From positions 5,503,205 through 5,567,204 of the forward strand of contig CM055093.1 in the NCBI GenBank assembly GCA_029204225.1: DNA of 64,000 nucleotides, written 5' to 3'. A program made the translations under genes and the position numbers. Source of the stretch: Diphasiastrum complanatum (lineage: Eukaryota > Streptophyta > Lycopodiopsida > Lycopodiales > Lycopodiaceae). The notes under the pieces are model-generated. The model had not been told where the DNA came from. It did not search any database and saw only the letters and a list, made by a program, of their open reading frames with translations. This document shows, in pieces, positions 9,840 through 20,685 of the stretch; the stretch's first letter is position 1, and every line of letters begins with the position of its first letter.

Positions 9840-11107
9840 AAAATCAATTAATGATGATTTTCTAAACGAAAATCCATTTAAAATTTTGTCTACGAATTCA
9901 TTATACTCTAATATTACTTATCTTAAGAATCAGATATATCCGGATGGTTATGATTTGGAGCAAAAGACAGTTTTTTTGAATAAGGTAGCACCTTATATGA
10001 TTATTAACAATGTCCTGTACAAGCTTGGTGTTGATCATCAACTAAGAAGATGTCTCGAAACAGTAGATATTAAAAAGGTTGTTCAAGCCTTACATTCAGA
10101 TGATGCTGGCGGACACTTTTAATAAGATATTGACAACTATGTTCAAGGATGTATCAAATTTTATTCGTTCGTGTGATTCATGCCAAAGATCAAGGAAGCC
10201 AACAAAAGCAATGAATTGGTCGTTGACACCAATCTTGCCTCTTGCACCATTTGAGAAGTAGGGGGTTGACTTTGTCGGTCCAATCAAACTTGTGACTCCA
10301 CATACGAAGTGTCGTTATATTCTTGTTGCAACAGATCATGCTACAAAGAATGTTGAAGCAGAACCGACGAAACGAAACGATGCTAAAATTGTCGCGGCAT
10401 TCTTATTCAAATTTATAATCACAAGCTATGGTTGTCCACTTGAACTAGTAAGTGATCGTGGTACACATTTTCTAAATGATACAATACGGCTGCTGAAAAC
10501 ATATTTTCTGATTAAATACAGAAAAGCAACCACTTATAATCCAAAAGCAAACGGGTTGACTGAGAGAGCTAATGGAATCTTATGTAAGATCCTGAACAAG
10601 ATTACTATTGCACATGCGACTGATTGGGATCAGAAATTACCAGCAGTTCTCTGGGCTTATCGTAACACAGAAAGAATCACGACGAAGCAGACACCATATT
10701 TTTTTACTTATGGTATGCATCATATTTTGCCTATTGAATTTGAGGTGACAATTTTTCGTATTCAACCTCAACGAACAGATGCAGAAAGTATTAACGAAAG
10801 GTTGACCAATATTGAAGAATTATCTGAAGCTCGCATAAATTCACAAAAAATAACGGAGGAAATCCAGAAACAACGAAAGAAAAAAATATGATAGTCGTAT
10901 CAGAAAATGTGATCTTAAAGCTGATGACTTTGCACTGATCTATGATAGTCGACATCAAAAGTTCCTTGGAAAACTTCATATGAGATGGCTCGGACCTTCT
11001 AAAGTTATAGAGGTGTTTGAGAATGGTTCTGTACAACTTTAATCACTTGAAGGCGAACTATTACTTACACGAATTAATGGGTCCAGACTCAAAAAATACT
11101 ACCTTTG
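9840..11107 (+). pseudogene. Ty3/gypsy G1 integrase
   Basis: After a linker (KTVFLNKVAPYMIINNVLYK near 9965) comes the HHCC region (H..DDAGGHF, then CDSCQRSRKP at about 10170). The catalytic core begins at GVDFVGPI (first Asp, about 10262, just after a TAG). The second Asp is in VSDRGTHF near 10450 and the Glu in NGLTERANG near 10550. WAYRNTERITTKQTPYFFTY and the C-terminal KFLGKLHMRWLGPSKV follow in a broken frame, ending at SRLKKYYL near 11107. All three catalytic acids are still readable, unlike in several neighbours. No chromodomain is present. Confidence 0.88.
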
Positions 11108-11244
11108 ACCAGATTTTTTTTTTTTTTATTCTTATTCTTTTCTAGTATTTTTCTGGAATTGATCGCAAATTTTCTTTTATCTTTTTTGGAATTGTTCGCG
11201 ACTCTTCTCCTATCCTTTCTAGAGTGTAGCAAGTGAGATGATGA

Positions 11245-11690
11245 CTCGAATACTTACCACCTTTGTCATGGGTGCAAAGGTCTCATCATAGTCAAACCCT
11301 TGTTTTTGAGCATAATCTTTGCCACTAACCTTGCCTTGTACTTGTTGATAGATCCATCTTGGTTTGTCTTCACCTTGAAGATCCATTTGCATCCAATAGC
11401 TTTCTTGTCCTTAGGTAACTCCACCAATCTCCATGTTCCATTTTTCATAAGAGCGTGATACTCAAGATCCATTGCTTGGATCCACTCCTCTTATTTCCTT
11501 GCTTCATCTACTCTTGTAGGTTTATCAAAAGAGGTTAGGAAAGCAAAATAATTTCCAGAAACTACTTTCTTACTCTTTTCATCATATGTGAGTCTTAAAG
11601 GTACTTGTCTTTCCCTTGATGTTCTCCTTGGCTTTTTACTTGATGTTCGTAAAGTGTGCCCAATATATCTCAAGCTTCTTTCCAAGATTG
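11245..11690 (-). pseudogene. Ty1/copia integrase-RT junction fragment
   Basis: The minus strand encodes the linker between integrase and RT: Arg-rich SKKPRRTSRERQVPLRLTYD, then FAFLTSF and DEARK, one stop, EEWIQAMDLEYHALMKNGTW, and the RT start LPKDKKAIGCKWIFKVKTNQ with YKARLVAK. It stops before the RT catalytic site. The RLTYDE motif is shared with the fragment ending near 1525 and with copia A. Both ends are truncated. Confidence 0.8.
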
Positions 11691-11900
11691 AGCTTGTATG
11701 ATTTGGCCCATCTGTGTGTCGGAGATGTTACCATAATAAGTGCATCTTGACAAATTTGTGGCAATGAAGTATAGGATGCAAACTTCTTCATACCGAACTT
11801 GATCTTGTCAAGTAGTCCGATATAATAGTTCTTCATTATCAGTAGATCATTATCTTTCACCAGATTGCACAATCGTATGGTGTATTGTCGAACTGTCTAA
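11691..11900 (-). pseudogene. Possible retroelement gag fragment
   Basis: An open minus-strand frame upstream of the copia fragment reads NLVKDNDLLIMKNYYIGLLD, KKFASYTSLPQICQDALIMV. The pattern of a short acidic patch, an aromatic-rich Y..GL motif and a following (Q)ICQDA stretch resembles gypsy-type retrotransposon gag cores, but the similarity is weak and the frame is short. It could equally be another host-derived remnant. Confidence 0.3.
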
Positions 11901-12064
11901 TCAAAAAACATCTGAAATAAAGCTAATTGGACAAATTTGATAGTCATGGCGGGAATGCAGTGTAATCTTGATGTAAGAGATTGTTTCGAGGGTTGCACAA
12001 CTGTGGTGTCCCACCTTTTCTTTTCTTTTCTTTTTTAAATTTGCAAATTTAAATAATAAATAAA

Positions 12065-12640
12065 ATTTGCACGAGTCAATAACCGTGCGAGTCAAAACTA
12101 CGCGAGTCAAACATCGAGAGTTAAATTTCTATTTTTTTTAATTTTTTTCTATTAATTTTTTTTGCACAAGTCAAATTTTGTCGAGTCAAAAACTGCGCGA
12201 GTCAAACGGCGAGAGTTAAAAAAAAATTTTGCACCAGTCAAAAAATTGGCGAGTCAAATTTTGGTGAGTCAAAAAAAATGACAAGTCAAAATTTGGCGAG
12301 TCAAAAGAAAAAGAAAGAAAACAAAGAGCGGAAAATTTGATATGGCGAGTCAAAAATTCAAAAGAAAAAGATAAATTTGAAATGGCGAGTCAAAAATAGT
12401 TTGACTCACCGATCTCCAGAATGGTAGTTCTGAGGCTATTGGTCACTCTGCTCTGATGGCAAGTCAAATGGCCAAATAAAAATGCAAAAAATTAAGTTGG
12501 CGAGTCAAAATAATGTTGGCAAATTAGTGCGAGTCAAAATCTGACTCACCGAGGTCTCAAAATAGACATCAAAAACCTACTTAGCTTACTAAAAACGTGG
12601 CGAAAAAAACCTGAGGGCGAGTCAAAAATCCGTCAAAATG
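12065..12640 (+). repeat. Irregular array of a GCGAGTCAAA-like word
   Basis: About 17 forward copies of (G/C)(C/A)GAGTCAAA or one-base variants occur in roughly 575 bp, at irregular spacing of 13-60 bp, for example near 12070, 12086, 12100, 12181, 12197, 12247, 12296, 12346, 12383, 12499, 12529 and 12617. Two inverted copies (TTTGACTCACCGA and TCTGACTCACCGA) lie near 12400 and 12540. Spacers are A-rich. No coding frame spans the array. Confidence 0.8.
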
Positions 12641-14480
12641 AGACAATATAGCAAAAAATGCAAACTTAAATCCACTCCTAAGACCAACGACGCTGAAAAA
12701 CCCTTTCCGTGCCTCCCTAATCGGTGCGATTAAGAGGGCAAATAAGGGGCTTGGATCTCCAACGGGTGAGTATCAATGTAGTATTGGGCTTCAATCCAAT
12801 GGGGAGAGGGCTCAGTGGCGAAATAGGAGTGGGAATCTAAGCTTGCTAAGGTTGTCAATCTTAGATTCGGATCTACTCGTGGAACAGCCTAGATTTTAAC
12901 AATGTTCATCTTTGATGTTTTTTCTCTTTTTGGTCTTTTATTGGTTTCGTCTATTGGTTCTTATATAGGCATCCTTGGCTCTAGATCTTCTCCTCAAGAG
13001 GTTGATGGTGAGTAACAGTCTCAAAACGTTCCCAATCTAAAAACAATTACCAGGGACTCTTAGGTCAAGGCCAATGAGATTCGATTCTTTGACATCCAAA
13101 AAACATATGCATGTAAAAGCTCCTAGGAGGTGCTCTTAGGTAAAAAGGCACCTCTTGGGTAAGAAGGCAATTGATCTGATTAGTGATATCTGAAGGTATG
13201 CAAGAAATTTCCTAGTTATTCAAATACTAGCAAGATAAAAACCTTTTATTAGTTTGTTCCAATATGCAACAATTCTAATCTACTCATCTAGGTGGATTTA
13301 GTATCCATGGTGGAGTGTTGTCATTGTAAAGAAAGGTTATAAAACACAGACTGCTCTACAAGCCTTTAAATTGATTCTGATAATATACTAAGTTGAGGCT
13401 AATTGTTAGACCTCTGTGGGGAAAAACTAACCAAATCAAGTTACACTACCAAGCAAGGCTTTTGAAATCAGTTTTTTGCTCTTCTGCCATACTGTCCTTT
13501 TTGTCTGATATGCCACATTCTATCATTTTGTTTGCAGTGCCAAATTCTTAATATCATGGTCTTTTGCAGGCTAGATATCGACTTGAATTCTATACAAGGC
13601 AATGTGGCAGTTTCCTACAGTAAGTTGTTATATTTACGGAACACCCAAAAGTGACAATATTCAAAAAATTTAAATTTGGTGTGCATAACCTCATTAAAAC
13701 ATTCAATCACCAGATTTAGTCTTGAATGGCCATTATAAAGATTTGCAAGAAAAAAATTTGCAACACAAACTAACATGACAAAATTCAACACGTATATATC
13801 TAACAATAACAATTAAATCCTATGTATTTCAATCAAGCTGTTTGTAACTCAAAAACACTACTCAACTTTGAAAACGACCAAAAGCTTGCAAAGATTCATT
13901 AGTGTCCTTAATAAAAACTAATCAGAGGTAAAAGCCCACCAGAGGAACATGATCATGAAAGGAGCTCAATTAGTCAAAGCAACACAAACCTATTACAACT
14001 CTGGTCCTCTTTTTGAAATAAAGAGGACAATGGTAATCAAAATACCTACAGCACGATAGTTGCCAATGCCTGCATCAAAACTACAGCTAGAATATAAAGA
14101 GGCTGCCTGTAAGCTCACCCTAAGTTCCCACTTCCTAGTAGATTAGCCACCACGGAACCAATACTGTACCAAAACAAGCTTCAGGAAGATGATATGAAAC
14201 ATTAAATTAACATATGTCAGCACTCCATAAGATAGCATTATATAGCATTTGTCCTATCACGATAAAACTTGGCTCCACGTTAAAATAGCACTTGTCAGCA
14301 CTTCATAAATATCAGTATGCATCATACCTCAAGCAATGCGCTAACAATATTCAAACATAAAAAGAATATAAAACACCAGTGATATCATGCTTGTAACAAC
14401 CAACAACAATAGTACAAAAGCCGATGACCACTAGAAACATGCTTAATCGATTCATCTGCCCAATCAAATGGTTTTGGAGA
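12641..14480. other. Intergenic sequence downstream of the RZ-1-like gene
   Basis: AT-rich sequence without a convincing gene or element on either strand. The part near 12690-12900 is slightly GC-richer and reads like non-coding retroelement or UTR sequence. The rest probably includes the 3' flank of the minus-strand gene ending at 14725. I could not place a polyadenylation signal. Confidence 0.3.
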
Positions 14481-14724
14481 TATTCTATTAGACTCACTTC
14501 AAAGCACAAATCCCAAGGCAGAAAGTAAACCCTGCACTACAAAACAAATACAAATTGACAGACACAATATTTTCCAGCTTATATGGATAACATGACTTAA
14601 AAATCCTGCATAATGTTTTCTAAAAACGGTGAATGGACAATTGCAATGATGCTCATTTTCTAAATGAGCTGAGGATGTCATATCTGAGCACTACATACAC
14701 TTAAGCTTTAGCAAAAAGCTCTCC

Positions 14725-17700
14725 TCAGTAGTCATCATCTCGTGCTGAACGACTCCCATTGCCTGAAGGACGATCATATGGACCAGATCTACTACCACGA
14801 CCTCCACCTTCACGATAAGACCCAGCCCTTGGCCTATCATAAGAATCAGTGCTACTGTAACGACTATTACTGCCACCATAGTTTCCTCCACGACTACCAC
14901 CAGATCGATCCCCACGACTATTGCTATAACTACTTCCAGAGTAACGACCACCTTTGCCGCCACCTCCCCCTTCTGAAGGGCACTCTCTAGCCCAGTGCCC
15001 TGATTGGCCACATTTGAAGCATTCATTGCCTCCACTACCACCTCCACCTCCACCTCCACCTCCACCAGCTCTTCCCGAACTGCGACTATAATCTGAACCA
15101 CCACCACCGTATCCCCGAGAACCCCCGTCGCCACCTCCTCCCCTAGACTTAGATTGTGCTTTGCTCACGGTAATGGATCGTCCATCTAAATCTTTTCCAT
15201 GCATCTTGTCGATGGCATCCTGCATGTCCCGCTCATCAGCAAATGTCACAAACCCAAAACCTTTTGGCCTTCCATTATCTCTGTCAACAACCACCTGAAA
15301 GAATTTTCACAAAGAAAGAGCACAAATTAGAAGCACTTCAAAGGTTACGACAATAGTGCATGAAAAAGTAGTGATTTATGACAAATAAGTCATTCATCAC
15401 CGTTCTCTACAGTCATGCTCAGTAAAACTCTACAATAAGTAGATTGTATTATTCAATACCACCTTAAAACAAAAACTTGAGGTCTAAATTACCGGTCCAA
15501 ACTCCACAATTACATTGCATGAAGTATGATTGCAGTATAATGATTTATCATTTTTCATAATCATGGACACACATGATAAGCATGTTCAGCTATGTGCAAA
15601 TTGCAGCTTAAATGATGTAATCACCATCTTCTCTAGGCTTTATAAATTTAAAAAAAAATTCAGGCCTTGTCTTTTAACTTTGGTTGCCCTCATGAACCTA
15701 TATTAACTTACTAAACATGTAAGACCAATAAAACACCAATGCTAAAAAAGCAAGCCTGCAAAACTCATTGGTACAGACACAGCTGAGCAGACACACCACA
15801 AGCTGAGCAGAAACAAAGCAAGTCAATCCTTTCATAAGTGACAGTCAAAAGTCAAAAACCTTAACCAGTGTTCAAGTACATATCATGACATTCCAAAACA
15901 ACATGCAGTATGCCAAAAGACATGAAAGTTTGAGGAGAAAGAAAGGACAGGATTTTGACTGATATATTCACATTCCACATCATCAAGCAGTCACGTGCAT
16001 AAGATTCAAAGCTTCCATTGCAGATTCTCTATAAAACTTCAGAAAAGAACCTTAGCTAAAACAAGATCATCCAAAGATATACATTGCATCTTATAGGACA
16101 TACAACATACACCAAGTGCATAAAAATAACACGGGAAACTTTCTTTCAAGCCAAAATACGGTAAGCCTAAGGTCAGAAGGTCGTATAAGTCATTTGTTAT
16201 AAGGTTGCCACTTGCGAGCCATAATAGTAAATGGACAGATTTCAGTGTCTTATGTCACCAAGTGGTTGTATGCAAAACTCTTGAAGCAACTGGACGGACT
16301 GCAGGCTCATGCAGGATCCCCCAAGGCTTGGTTAAAGGAGAATTTCAAGATGTATTCTGTAGCTGGAATGTCAAGCTTACAGGACATACACTAAGTGTCA
16401 CAAATCCTGAATTTCTTCTAGATGGTACTCCAACACAGATGTAAACTAAAGCACCAAGCAGATATTGGGTAGGTAGCTGCGGCAAGAGTTGCCGTGCAGC
16501 GTATCCTAGAAAGGTGGCAGCAAGGTCCTGATGGATGGCATCAGTCAGTTGCCCGACGAGTTAAGTGAAGGACCTCAGTAAATGTGTGGGATGCTTTCTA
16601 CAGTTGTTAGCTGTCAATTAAAAAAATGAAAGTTATTAGACCTATTAACAATGGGCCATGGAGGTCCTTGTCAGGCTAACAGCTGCCTAACTGACATCTG
16701 CTCACAGCAAGTGCCCCCCCCTTAAAATGATAGGTATAATCAAGAAGAACAATAATTCTCACTGACTCAAAACTTACAAGAGAAGCTTGCACTGGTAAAA
16801 TTACATATCATGTTATGTTTTCGACCTGGTAAAACAAAAACAAAAATCTACAATTTCTTGAAAAAAACAGTAATCGCTGAAATAAAACCGATATATGACA
16901 ACCTAAGCACCAAGAAAACTTGGAATGGCATAATTGACCACCTAATTATCACCTACTGTCACTCTGAACCAGAAAAATACATAGAATGTAATCATCCATT
17001 CAACTTCAGTAACTGTAAAATGATCTTAGTTCCTACAACTTGTTAAAGAACAGCCTGTCCTCTAGAGCATGTTGGCAACCTTATTGTGCCTTCACATATA
17101 AGCTTCTTTCCAAGTAAAGAAAATGTCTATGGAATGTTTGCAACCTCAAGATTAAGCTCATCTTGCTCCGAGACACTCACCCCAAATCACCTTGCCACAT
17201 TTGAATGATCAGTATTTTCTATAGAATCAAAATTACACTGAAATAATCCTATCTACAAACCCATTCATCCGATTGATTTATTATACTGCCTAAGGCTCTT
17301 AGATCTCAGTTTGATTTTATGCCTAGTTCAATTTTGCTCAGCTAACTATAAATCAGCTCGCAGACTTAAATGCAGCCTTTCAAAAGAATCAATCAAAATC
17401 ACAAAAAATATTGCTATCTACCTAGAAACAAGTTCATCTAGGCGATTTATTATACTGCCTGAGGCTCTTAAATTTCAATTCATTCTAAAGATCTCATTGA
17501 TATCCATACTAACAGAACGCACAAAATACGTTCAAAATATGCATTGACTCCTAAAAGCTAACCGGCAAAAGCCACCATTAGTCAAGAAAAACTTTCACTC
17601 TCAAACAAAGTAGTCTTCATATTCAGATTTTACCCAAAAACCCTAGTTACACTGATCTTGATAGGAAGGTTTTGAAACAACAAAAACATGTGAATTACAG

Positions 17701-18438
17701 CACTATTTGCCTAAATAGATCTAAACCAGCAGAAGTAATAGGTCGGTTGCTTACACAAATAAAGATACCCACATACACGCATTCATGCGGCACGAAGTTT
17801 GGAAACTAGATCGTGCTATATGGAAAAAAATTTAACTAGATAACAGTTGCAAGACTTGCAATGAGTAGGTTCTAAGAAGTATTGCAACAACTACACGCAT
17901 GAGGCATGCTCTTTGATTAAAGGGGAAAACTCAGTTACGTAGAGGAATCTAAGGAACTAAAGGGTTTTTTTACAGTTACTGCATTAAAGAAGGGTGAAAT
18001 GGAAGCCACACGAACGATGCTATTTGTATCAAAATACACTTGTCAAGGCTGGAATCCGAATCGATCTGCTGAATTGATTAATTATAATCGTAACTATCAC
18101 GAACTTTCATACTTCTTGTGGAAGTTTGAAATCTTGCGGCAAAGACAAAAATGATAAAAGTAGAGACAGGAATAAAAAAGAGATCGTAGCGCTTCACGTG
18201 AGATACCTTAGAGAGAAACTGCTGTAGCCAGAAAACAAACAGTCACTTAGGAACAAACGGCATGTGCTAACAGAGAAACCGGTAGTATCATCACAAGAGT
18301 ATCAACAATCCCAAACATGACAAAAACCTTTGCCTCCACTATGCGCCCAAAACGTTGAAAGGCATCTTCCAAATCTCTGTCAGTGGTGTTCCACGACAAA
18401 CCTCCCACAAAACACCGCAGCTCTTCAGTTTCCGCCAT
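14725..18438 (-). CDS. Glycine-rich RNA-binding protein with RRM and CCHC knuckle (RZ-1-like)
   Basis: Two coding exons on the minus strand, 18438-18328 and 15294-14725, join to a 226-residue protein. The start [10 protein letters not shown] is the first ATG of the spliced leader. RNP2 is CFVGGL (residues 9-14); RNP1 is KGFGFVTF (about 48-55); the RRM ends near [11 protein letters not shown] Gly/Ser/Arg/Tyr-rich region follows, with a run of ten Gly, then the knuckle [14 protein letters not shown] (Cys129, Cys132, His137, Cys142), then an RGG/SR-like tail ending ARDDDY. This order is that of plant RZ-1 proteins, nuclear RNA-binding proteins linked to pre-mRNA processing and cold response. The intron splits the RRM after VEAK with GT/AG sites (AAG|GTTTTT, TTTCAG|GTGG), the position I recall for plant GRP genes. 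No stop or frameshift is visible, so it is probably functional. Confidence 0.92.
15295..18327 (-). other. Intron (3033 bp) of the RZ-1-like gene
   Basis: Donor GTTTTTGTC after the Lys codon at 18328; acceptor ...CTTTCAG before the Val codon at 15294; phase 0. No retroelement protein is recognisable inside it, in contrast to both flanks. A word of about 40 bp (GATTTATTATACTGCCT, then A/GAGGCTCTTA) occurs twice, near 17275 and 17446. Short open frames inside the intron have no recognisable content. Confidence 0.85.
17272..17482 (+). repeat. Short direct repeat inside the intron
   Basis: GATTTATTATACTGCCT followed by (A/G)AGGCTCTTA occurs near 17275 and again near 17446, about 170 bp apart, with a few mismatches over 40 bp. 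It looks like a local duplication. Confidence 0.55.
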
Positions 18439-18459
18439 TGAAACTTCCCTCACGATCCT

Positions 18460-18560
18460 CTGCATATAAAACACACATCGAAACTATCTTAATAACTCTG
18501 AATAGATGTTCGTTTACGATTAAAAATCGGCTTATAATTTTCGGAAAACAAGCACCAAAC
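18460..18560 (-). other. Probable 5' UTR intron of the RZ-1-like gene
   Basis: On the minus strand TTATTTCAG|GTTTGGTGC (donor, intron from 18560) and TTTATATGCAG|AGGATCG (acceptor, intron to 18460) bound a 101-bp T-rich interval. Splicing it out leaves no upstream ATG before the start at 18438; keeping it would add an in-frame MFYMQ extension. Consensus sites are seen; splicing itself is inference. Confidence 0.5.
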
Positions 18561-18561
18561 C

Positions 18562-18800
18562 TGAAATAAACTTTGCCACCAACACAGCCTTCGAAGAGGC
18601 AAAGCAGAATGCGATAATCGACAAGAAAATTTGACAAAATCTGTGATCAACGATGCCTCCGATCCTTCACCCTGCTCGTCTGTCTCTCTTCTCAGCCGTG
18701 AAGAGGAGGAAGAGACTAGTAATAGAGGAATTTTGTCTTCCGAGAGCAAACCCTACACGCAAACTTTTGGACGGATGAGATGCTATCTAGGTCGAAATGA
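18562..18800 (-). promoter_or_regulatory. Likely leader/promoter of the RZ-1-like gene with telo-box
   Basis: Upstream of the probable 5' UTR intron the minus strand has a CT-rich leader (CTCTTCCTCCTCTTC near 18700-18715) and, at 18748-18755, a telo-box whose + strand reads AAACCCTA. Telo-boxes near start sites are common in plant genes for translation and RNA processing. No clear TATA box is seen, which suits a broadly expressed gene. Confidence 0.35.
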
Positions 18801-18989
18801 ACGGATAGGAATGAGCTTGACAAATTGGCGAAACCGCATGACTTCGTGAGCATCTCGCTAAGGGTATGTCCATGATTCTCTCTCAAAATGACGTGTCTTT
18901 TTTGAGTTGATTTCACTGCAAAAATGCCATTTTCTTTTTTGAGCCCTTTTTTAAAAAAAAAATTCAAGGTGCACCTCTTTTGCAACAAC

Positions 18990-19125
18990 CTAATTAGTGT
19001 TGGGTGGATATCTTGTTTCTAGCTTTGTTGTCGAGCGGTAATTTATCATGGCAATCTCATTAGTGTTGGGTGGACATAGTGTTTTAGCTTTGTTGTGGAG
19101 CAATAAGTTATCATGCCTGTGTGCT
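18990..19125 (+). repeat. Two-copy tandem repeat of about 65 bp
   Basis: TTAGTGTTGGGTGGA followed by ...TTTAGCTTTGTTG(T/G) and a GAGC..TAA..TATCATG ending occurs at about 18993-19050 and again at about 19060-19120 with modest divergence. It lies between the gene leader and the non-LTR element tail. Confidence 0.65.
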
Positions 19126-19289
19126 AAGATGATGACATGACACGTCTTGCATTTGTGAGTGTGAGCACTAAATGTTTTATTCCTTTCTTTCTTTCTTAAC
19201 ATTCAAAATTGCAATTGCACTTCTTTTATTTTTTTTATTTTTTTATTTTTTTATTTTGCAATTGCATAGTTCAAAATTTACTTCCACCA

Positions 19290-20308
19290 CTTGTACAACC
19301 TTTTGTGCCTCCCTTCGAATCTTTGGTGACAAATCAGCAACGGGTTTTTCAAAAGACTATTATGGAGCATCTTCACTCTTATTCCTTCGGTCAACTTATC
19401 AAAGATTCACCTTCTGATGCAGTTTGAGCTCGTCTTCTTTCTTTTGCTGGTCCAGGTGCAAGGGCTTGGCTGGTTGCACGTCCAGTCTTCCACTATTGCG
19501 GGTCAACAATGACTTGTTTATAACTGCCCTTCGAACCAGATTGGGACTTCCACATCCAATGTTAATTGATATCTCTAAGTGTTCATGTGGGCATGTGGTG
19601 GATTCCTTGGGTACTCATCTTATGCGGTGTCCCTCAGGTGGATAACGTATTGTTTCACATGATTACATTCGTGATGACGTTGCTGCTATTGCTCATGATA
19701 GTGGTTTTCATGTTGTTTGAGAACAAACACACATTTTACGAGGGCCTTCTTTGCAATCTACTCGACAACGAGTTGACCTTGATCTTTCCTGTGATGGAAT
19801 TCGTACTCTAGCAGATGTTGTTATTGCTGATCCCTCTCGTCAGGGCCTCCTTCGTCGTTCTTCCACCACGCGAGGGGCCACTGCATCTCACGCAGTTGAA
19901 GAAAAGGAAAGAGATTATAATGATCGTACTTTTCGTCTAACTCTACCACCACTAACGCTACTTCCACTAACTCTACTCCTCTAATTTACCTTCATCATGA
20001 TTGTGGTTGGTGAAGATTTCATCCCCTTTGCCTTGGGTTTAAACATACGGTTGTCTTCACAATAAATTTAATGATTTTTTATGTTTACGTGCGGAGCTTA
20101 TGGTGAAACGCCAAGGACAAAGCATTACCTTACCTTCATTGTTTCTTTCTACCGTCAACGTATTTCTATATCATTACAACGTTCACAAGCGGTTTCAATT
20201 CTTCGACGGGCTCAGTTTGCAAGAGCGGCTGCTTCAAAGCTTCTTGCAGTACCTATTACTGGTTCTATTTTAGTTAGTGATTTACATCAGGTAGTTGGCT
20301 TTGAGTAA
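19290..20308 (+). pseudogene. Non-LTR retrotransposon C-terminal region (CCHC + restriction-like endonuclease type)
   Basis: Three forward frames linked by breaks give ARLLSFAGPGARAWL (after a stop), LRTRLGLPHP, the knuckle-like CSCGHVVDSLGTHLMRC followed by PSGG, then HDYIRDDVAAIAHDSGFHVV, QRVDLDLS with DVVIADP, and finally FYRQRISISLQRSQAVSILR. A Cys/His knuckle followed by an R-D..D-type core is the layout of the C-terminal restriction-like endonuclease of early-branching LINEs (R2-like groups). The RT domain is absent from this window. The family name is inference from pattern memory. The frame is broken at least four times. Confidence 0.5.
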
Positions 20309-20375
20309 TTAGCTTACTTTTTAGTTACTAATTTACATCGGACATTTAGTTTTAAGTAATTAGCTTACCATTCTA
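20268..20375 (+). repeat. Tandem duplication of the non-LTR element end
   Basis: The segment with TTAGTTAGTGATTTACATC followed by GTAATTAGCTTAC is repeated once immediately downstream (TAGTTACTAATTTACATC, then GTAATTAGCTTAC), a unit of about 55 bp. The second copy lies beyond the coding frame. Confidence 0.55.
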
Positions 20376-20493
20376 AAATTTACTTAACTTTTGGATAGTT
20401 TAATTCATTTTTGTCGTTCTTCGGTATTATTTTAAATACTTTAATCTTCGTTTGATCATGGGTTTTCCCATCATTTTTAGTAAAAGCAGGGAT

Positions 20494-20512
20494 ATTATTA
20501 TTATTATTATTT
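20494..20512 (+). repeat. (ATT)n microsatellite at an insertion junction
   Basis: ATTATTATTATTATTATTTT directly borders the 3' end of the minus-strand segment at 20513-20685. On the minus strand it reads as an A-rich (AAT)n tail, as found at the 3' end of retrotransposed sequence. Confidence 0.7.
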
Positions 20513-20685
20513 TAAATCATTGGACGCTTCTTTGACTTTGAGTGTCCAAGTGTACAACAAGGACAATGTGGTATTATACACAAAGGGCTTGCCATTTGAT
20601 AATAGCAAGAATCGTAAAATTTTAGGATCTGGATAAGCCACTTTAGATATTGTTGTGAGAAATAATTTTGTGCAATTATTTTGTA
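20513..20685 (-). other. Foreign segment fused to copia A reverse transcriptase
   Basis: After QAPK at about 20686 the sequence leaves the copia RT consensus. The minus strand has two overlapping open frames. One reads VAYPDPKILRFLLLSNGKPF, then VYNTTLSLLYTWTLKVKEAS, which resembles a cellular exon rather than copia; I do not recognise it. The segment ends in the (AAT)n tract. A chimeric reverse transcript or a later deletion could produce this. Confidence 0.4.

Noticed and set aside
12065-12640. CRISPR-like array
   Set aside because: The repeated word is only about 10 bp, spacing is irregular, the setting is a plant genome, and no cas genes exist.
14691-15134. Val/Glu-rich minus-strand frame overlapping the RZ-1 exon
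   Set aside because: Shadow of the Gly/Ser-rich coding exon in another frame; the RRM and CCHC motifs are in the other frame.
16205-17547. Short forward frames inside the RZ-1 intron
   Set aside because: No recognisable domains, ordinary random length for AT-rich sequence, and located in a well-supported intron.
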